Positions 61,101 through 64,000 of a stretch of 64,000 bases of DNA are shown here, in pieces (the first letter of the stretch is position 1; each line of letters starts with the position of its first letter). The DNA lies in contig JAYGXS010000004.1 in NCBI GenBank assembly GCA_036362985.1, positions 67,167,303-67,231,302 of the forward strand, in the 5' to 3' direction. The position numbers and the translations under genes were made by a program. Origin of the DNA: Ligula intestinalis. Its lineage: Eukaryota > Platyhelminthes > Cestoda > Diphyllobothriidea > Diphyllobothriidae. The notes below the pieces were generated by a model that saw only the letters and a list, made by a program, of their open reading frames with translations, did no database searches and was not told the DNA's origin.

Positions 61101-63240
61101 TTAATCGTGACTATACTCATTATATCGGTCTAGGTTTGCCTTAAAAACATCCACGGAAGGGGACATGACAATATCCGCAGGAAGGGCATTCCATGCCTGG
61201 ATTACCCTCTTAGAGAAAAATAATTTTCTTGGGTCAAGTCTTGCCCCAGTCACACGTAATTTGAGGGGGTGTCCTCGCAGCCTAGAGGTTGTGGCCCGCA
61301 CAAAGAAGTCATTTGTTTGGAGGCAGCAATCCTGACCACGCAACATGCGAAATGCCTGGATTAGGTCCCCACGTATCTGCCTGTAATCCAGAGGAAACAA
61401 GTCAAGATTTACCAATCGGGTCTCATAAGGGAGGTTCCGTTGGCCTCGTACTAATTTTGTTGCGCGTCTTTGTACCCTTTCGATTTTTTTGTCTTTGGCT
61501 GTCCAAGGTCTCCAGGCTTGGATGGCAAATTCTAGTTGAGGTCGCACGATCGTGCCGAATACCTTGCCAAATACAACTTTGTAAAACTTAGCAAAGGCTC
61601 GATTGATTAGATACAAGCTCGACATTGTGGATTTAGCCACTTTCAGGACGTGGAGTGATGGCTTCAGTGAAGGCGTGAACCACACCCCCAGGTCTTTCTG
61701 AGCCTCAACCTCTGGCAGCGGCGTGTGATTCAGGTAATACACCCTCCGAGGCGTAGTGCTGGTTCTACAAAAGCGCATTAGGTTGCATTTTGCCACATTG
61801 AATGGCATGAGCCAAAGGGTCGACCATTGCTCCAGTCTATGCAAATTTGCCTGGAGGTTTAATTCATCGTCTTGGTTGCGTATGACCTTCCAAAGTTTTA
61901 TGTCATCAGCAAACATTGCGATTTCGCAGTCTAGTCCGCTTATGCAGTCATTAATATATATAAGGAAGAGAATAGGGCCAAGAACAGATCCCTGTGAAAC
62001 CCCGCTCTCAACTGCTACCTCCGCCGACCGCTGTTCGCCAATACATACGGTCTGGGTACGACCAGTCAAGAAGTTTGCTATCCACTGCAAAAGGTTTCCC
62101 TTTACCCCTATGCGGCTGAGCTTGTATAAGAGACGTTGATGGGGCACCGTGTCAAACGCCTTCTTGAAGTCTACGAAGACTGTATGCACCGTATTTCCTT
62201 CATCGATCGCTCGGGTCCATTGTTCTAGACAATAGAGCAGATTGGTCAAGCAGGACCTTCCCCTGCGGAATCCGTGCTGCTTATCAGAAAGAAGTTGATG
62301 TTGCTCCAAAAAGTGCATCAGCTCGCGTTTGACTATGCGTTCCATAAGCTTGCAGGATATTGAGGTGAGGCTGACCGGTCTATAGTTATTTGCGGTCGCC
62401 CGACTTCCACTTTTGTGGATGGGTGAGATCCACACTGTCTTCCAATCGGGTAGCACTTGGCAGTATTAAGAGAAGCTAGGAAGGTAAGGTACAGGGGTAT
62501 CGCCAACTCTATGGCTAGCTCTTTTAATAGCTTTGCAGGTATCTCATCCGGACCTGACGACTTCGTTTCTTTAAGCTGTAGAAGTTCTCGCAGACCGGTA
62601 GCTTCCGTGAGTGCAACCGAGTCTATGGTCTGGATCACACCCACACTGCAGGTAATAGCGGTGAACTCAGACTCTCTCTCGTAAAGACCGACTGGAAGAA
62701 GCAGGATAGATGTTCCGCCTTTTCGTTAATCTCAGAAATTTTTACACCGTCGTCTGTTTTTAGCAGAGGAATAGGGTCTCTATTTCGAGTACATTGCCTA
62801 ACGTAGCTGTAGAAAAGCTTTGGGTTTCCTACTGCACGATTTATTAGATTACTCTCGAAGTTTTGTCGGCTAATTCGTATCAGGCTCTTAACCTTGTTTC
62901 TCTGCGCCTTATACATATTGTACGATTCGGGGGTCCTCTCTCTGCAATAGATTTTGAACATCCTTCCTTTGCGGTTTACTTCCCTCTTTAGCGTCGGCGG
63001 TAGCCATCGAGGCCTATTTGTTACTTATTTTACTGTGATAGGACAGAAATCGGTCATTAGTCCGTGTAATACGGCTTTGAATGCCGACCAATCATCGAGA
63101 ACGCACCCGGTGAATAGTTCGTTCCAGTCTATCTCACTCACTGTGGTTTTCATTTGTGTAAAGTCCCCTCTCCCGATGTTGCGTCTGGTTACCGCACTAC
63201 GATCGGGCACAGAGAAGAGTGAGTTGTCCCTGTCTTAAAC
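61101..63240 (-). mobile_element. LINE (CR1-like) ORF2 reverse transcriptase, 5'-truncated, broken
   Basis: From 63210 down, an RT-linker region (DWNELFTGCVLDDWSAFKAV) is followed by an in-frame stop at about 63025, then YMYKAQRN-type residues. A frameshift lies near 62640 and another near 62457. After that a 451-residue frame is open to 61101: NNYRPVSLTSISCKLMERIV (RT motif 1/2), VFVDFKKAFDTVPHQRLLYK (motif A), GVSQGSVLGPILFLIYINDC (motif B), FADDIKLW (motif C, catalytic Asp pair) and a thumb with LGVWFTPSLK. The AP endonuclease is missing. The element is dead as read but the RT core is well kept, so it is recent. Confidence 0.88.
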
Positions 63241-63675
63241 CACTGGACCGGATATTCATTCGCACACGCACGCGAGTCCACGCGCATGCCCAACTAATCA
63301 GTTTCCCAGAGGCCACTTAGGCACACCAAGTAGCAGGTGACCTCAACACTCGGCACCCCCCCCCCTCGATCAATCCACGCGCCAATCATGCAGCACATTA
63401 ACTCGCTCCACAATCACTCATAAGCAAAACTGTCGCATTGTCACACAGGGACTTACAGACACTGTCAGGCGTGACTGGATGCAGCCCACGGCAACTGCCA
63501 CCAGAAACAGCAACTCCGGCTTCTGTAAACAATAAAACCCTCATTCGGGTAGAATAAGTCGCAGGTAGGAATGCAACACCTAGACAGTAGAGTTCAGCAT
63601 GACAAAACGGCATCAAAGTCCACGACAATGAGCGAACCGTGAAATAAACAATGGCTATGCATTTCCGTTTTTTCT

Positions 63676-63790
63676 TCTATTTAGCCCGGAATTGTCGCTC
63701 TTCGGTCTGGAAGATAGCCAGCTGTTTGAGAGCCTCTTCTATTTCACAGTAGAGGTAGTTCCCTTCAGAAAGCATATCGATGTCTATACT
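63676..63790 (-). other. Possible coding exon, unassigned
   Basis: A minus-strand frame gives YLRSIDIDMLSEGNYLYCEI then EEALKQLAIFQTEERQFRAK and a stop (TAG). It looks protein-like (mixed charged, helical) but has no strong acceptor and no recognised family. It could be the last exon of an unseen gene, or chance. Confidence 0.25.
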
Positions 63791-64000
63791 CCGTAAATAT
63801 TCCCATGGTTAATATTAAAAGTCAGTTTATAGCAAGCATAGTCCGCGGTGGCCAATCAACGCCCATGTTAGACAGTTATTGATTTTTCTACATATTCAAA
63901 CTTTATTTGTTATGTACAGCGTTCATTTCCCTGACAAACGTTCGGCCTGATGACGAGTTTCTGAAAACAATTGTTTGTCATAAACTGAATTTTAAGATAT

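Noticed and set aside
1..64000. CRISPR array, prophage or bacterial operon
   Set aside because: No regularly spaced repeats, no operon-like ORF packing, and clear spliceosomal introns show a eukaryotic genome.

Overview
The window is eukaryotic and most likely from a flatworm; a tapeworm-like genome is my inference, not proven. Two multi-exon protein genes can be reconstructed by matching exons, splice signals and reading phase. Their introns are long and packed with decayed retroelements, above all Penelope-like elements (PLEs) carrying GIY-YIG endonuclease segments and hammerhead-ribozyme-like tails. There is no bacterial-style gene packing. One 10-base N gap lies at 25772-25781.

Layout. 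1-1960: minus-strand LINE remnant (ORF1 and endonuclease). 2715-4850: LINE and PLE relics. 6122-6463: small intronless gene for a predicted secreted protein, with a polyA signal. 7383-21778: plus-strand Dbl-family RhoGEF gene; eight exons are visible and the reading frame is consistent across all junctions. Its 3' exons (rest of the PH domain) were not found. 20458-32200: foldback elements, MITEs, SINEs, a decayed RTE-type LINE and an inverted pair of PLE copies. 33284-60169: minus-strand DIS3L2-like exoribonuclease gene, with twelve exons covering the RNB domain to the stop codon. Its 5' exons (cold-shock domains) were not found. Its introns hold many PLE copies, LINE 3' ends, SINEs and simple repeats. 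60330-63240: a repeat 3' end and a broken LINE reverse transcriptase.

The two host genes converge. They have separate jobs: Rho-family GTPase activation at membranes and cytoskeleton, and cytoplasmic 3'-5' decay of oligouridylated RNA. The most interesting content is the population of PLE tails. Their sequences fit the hammerhead core CUGANGA...GAAA...UC. Stem II is compensated between copies, and stem III is loopless and palindromic (ACGU in one subfamily, AGCU in another). Copies recur in head-to-head inverted pairs. One copy, at 50408-51739, has terminal inverted repeats, a 12-base flanking duplication, and lies in degenerate telomere-like CCTAAC sequence.
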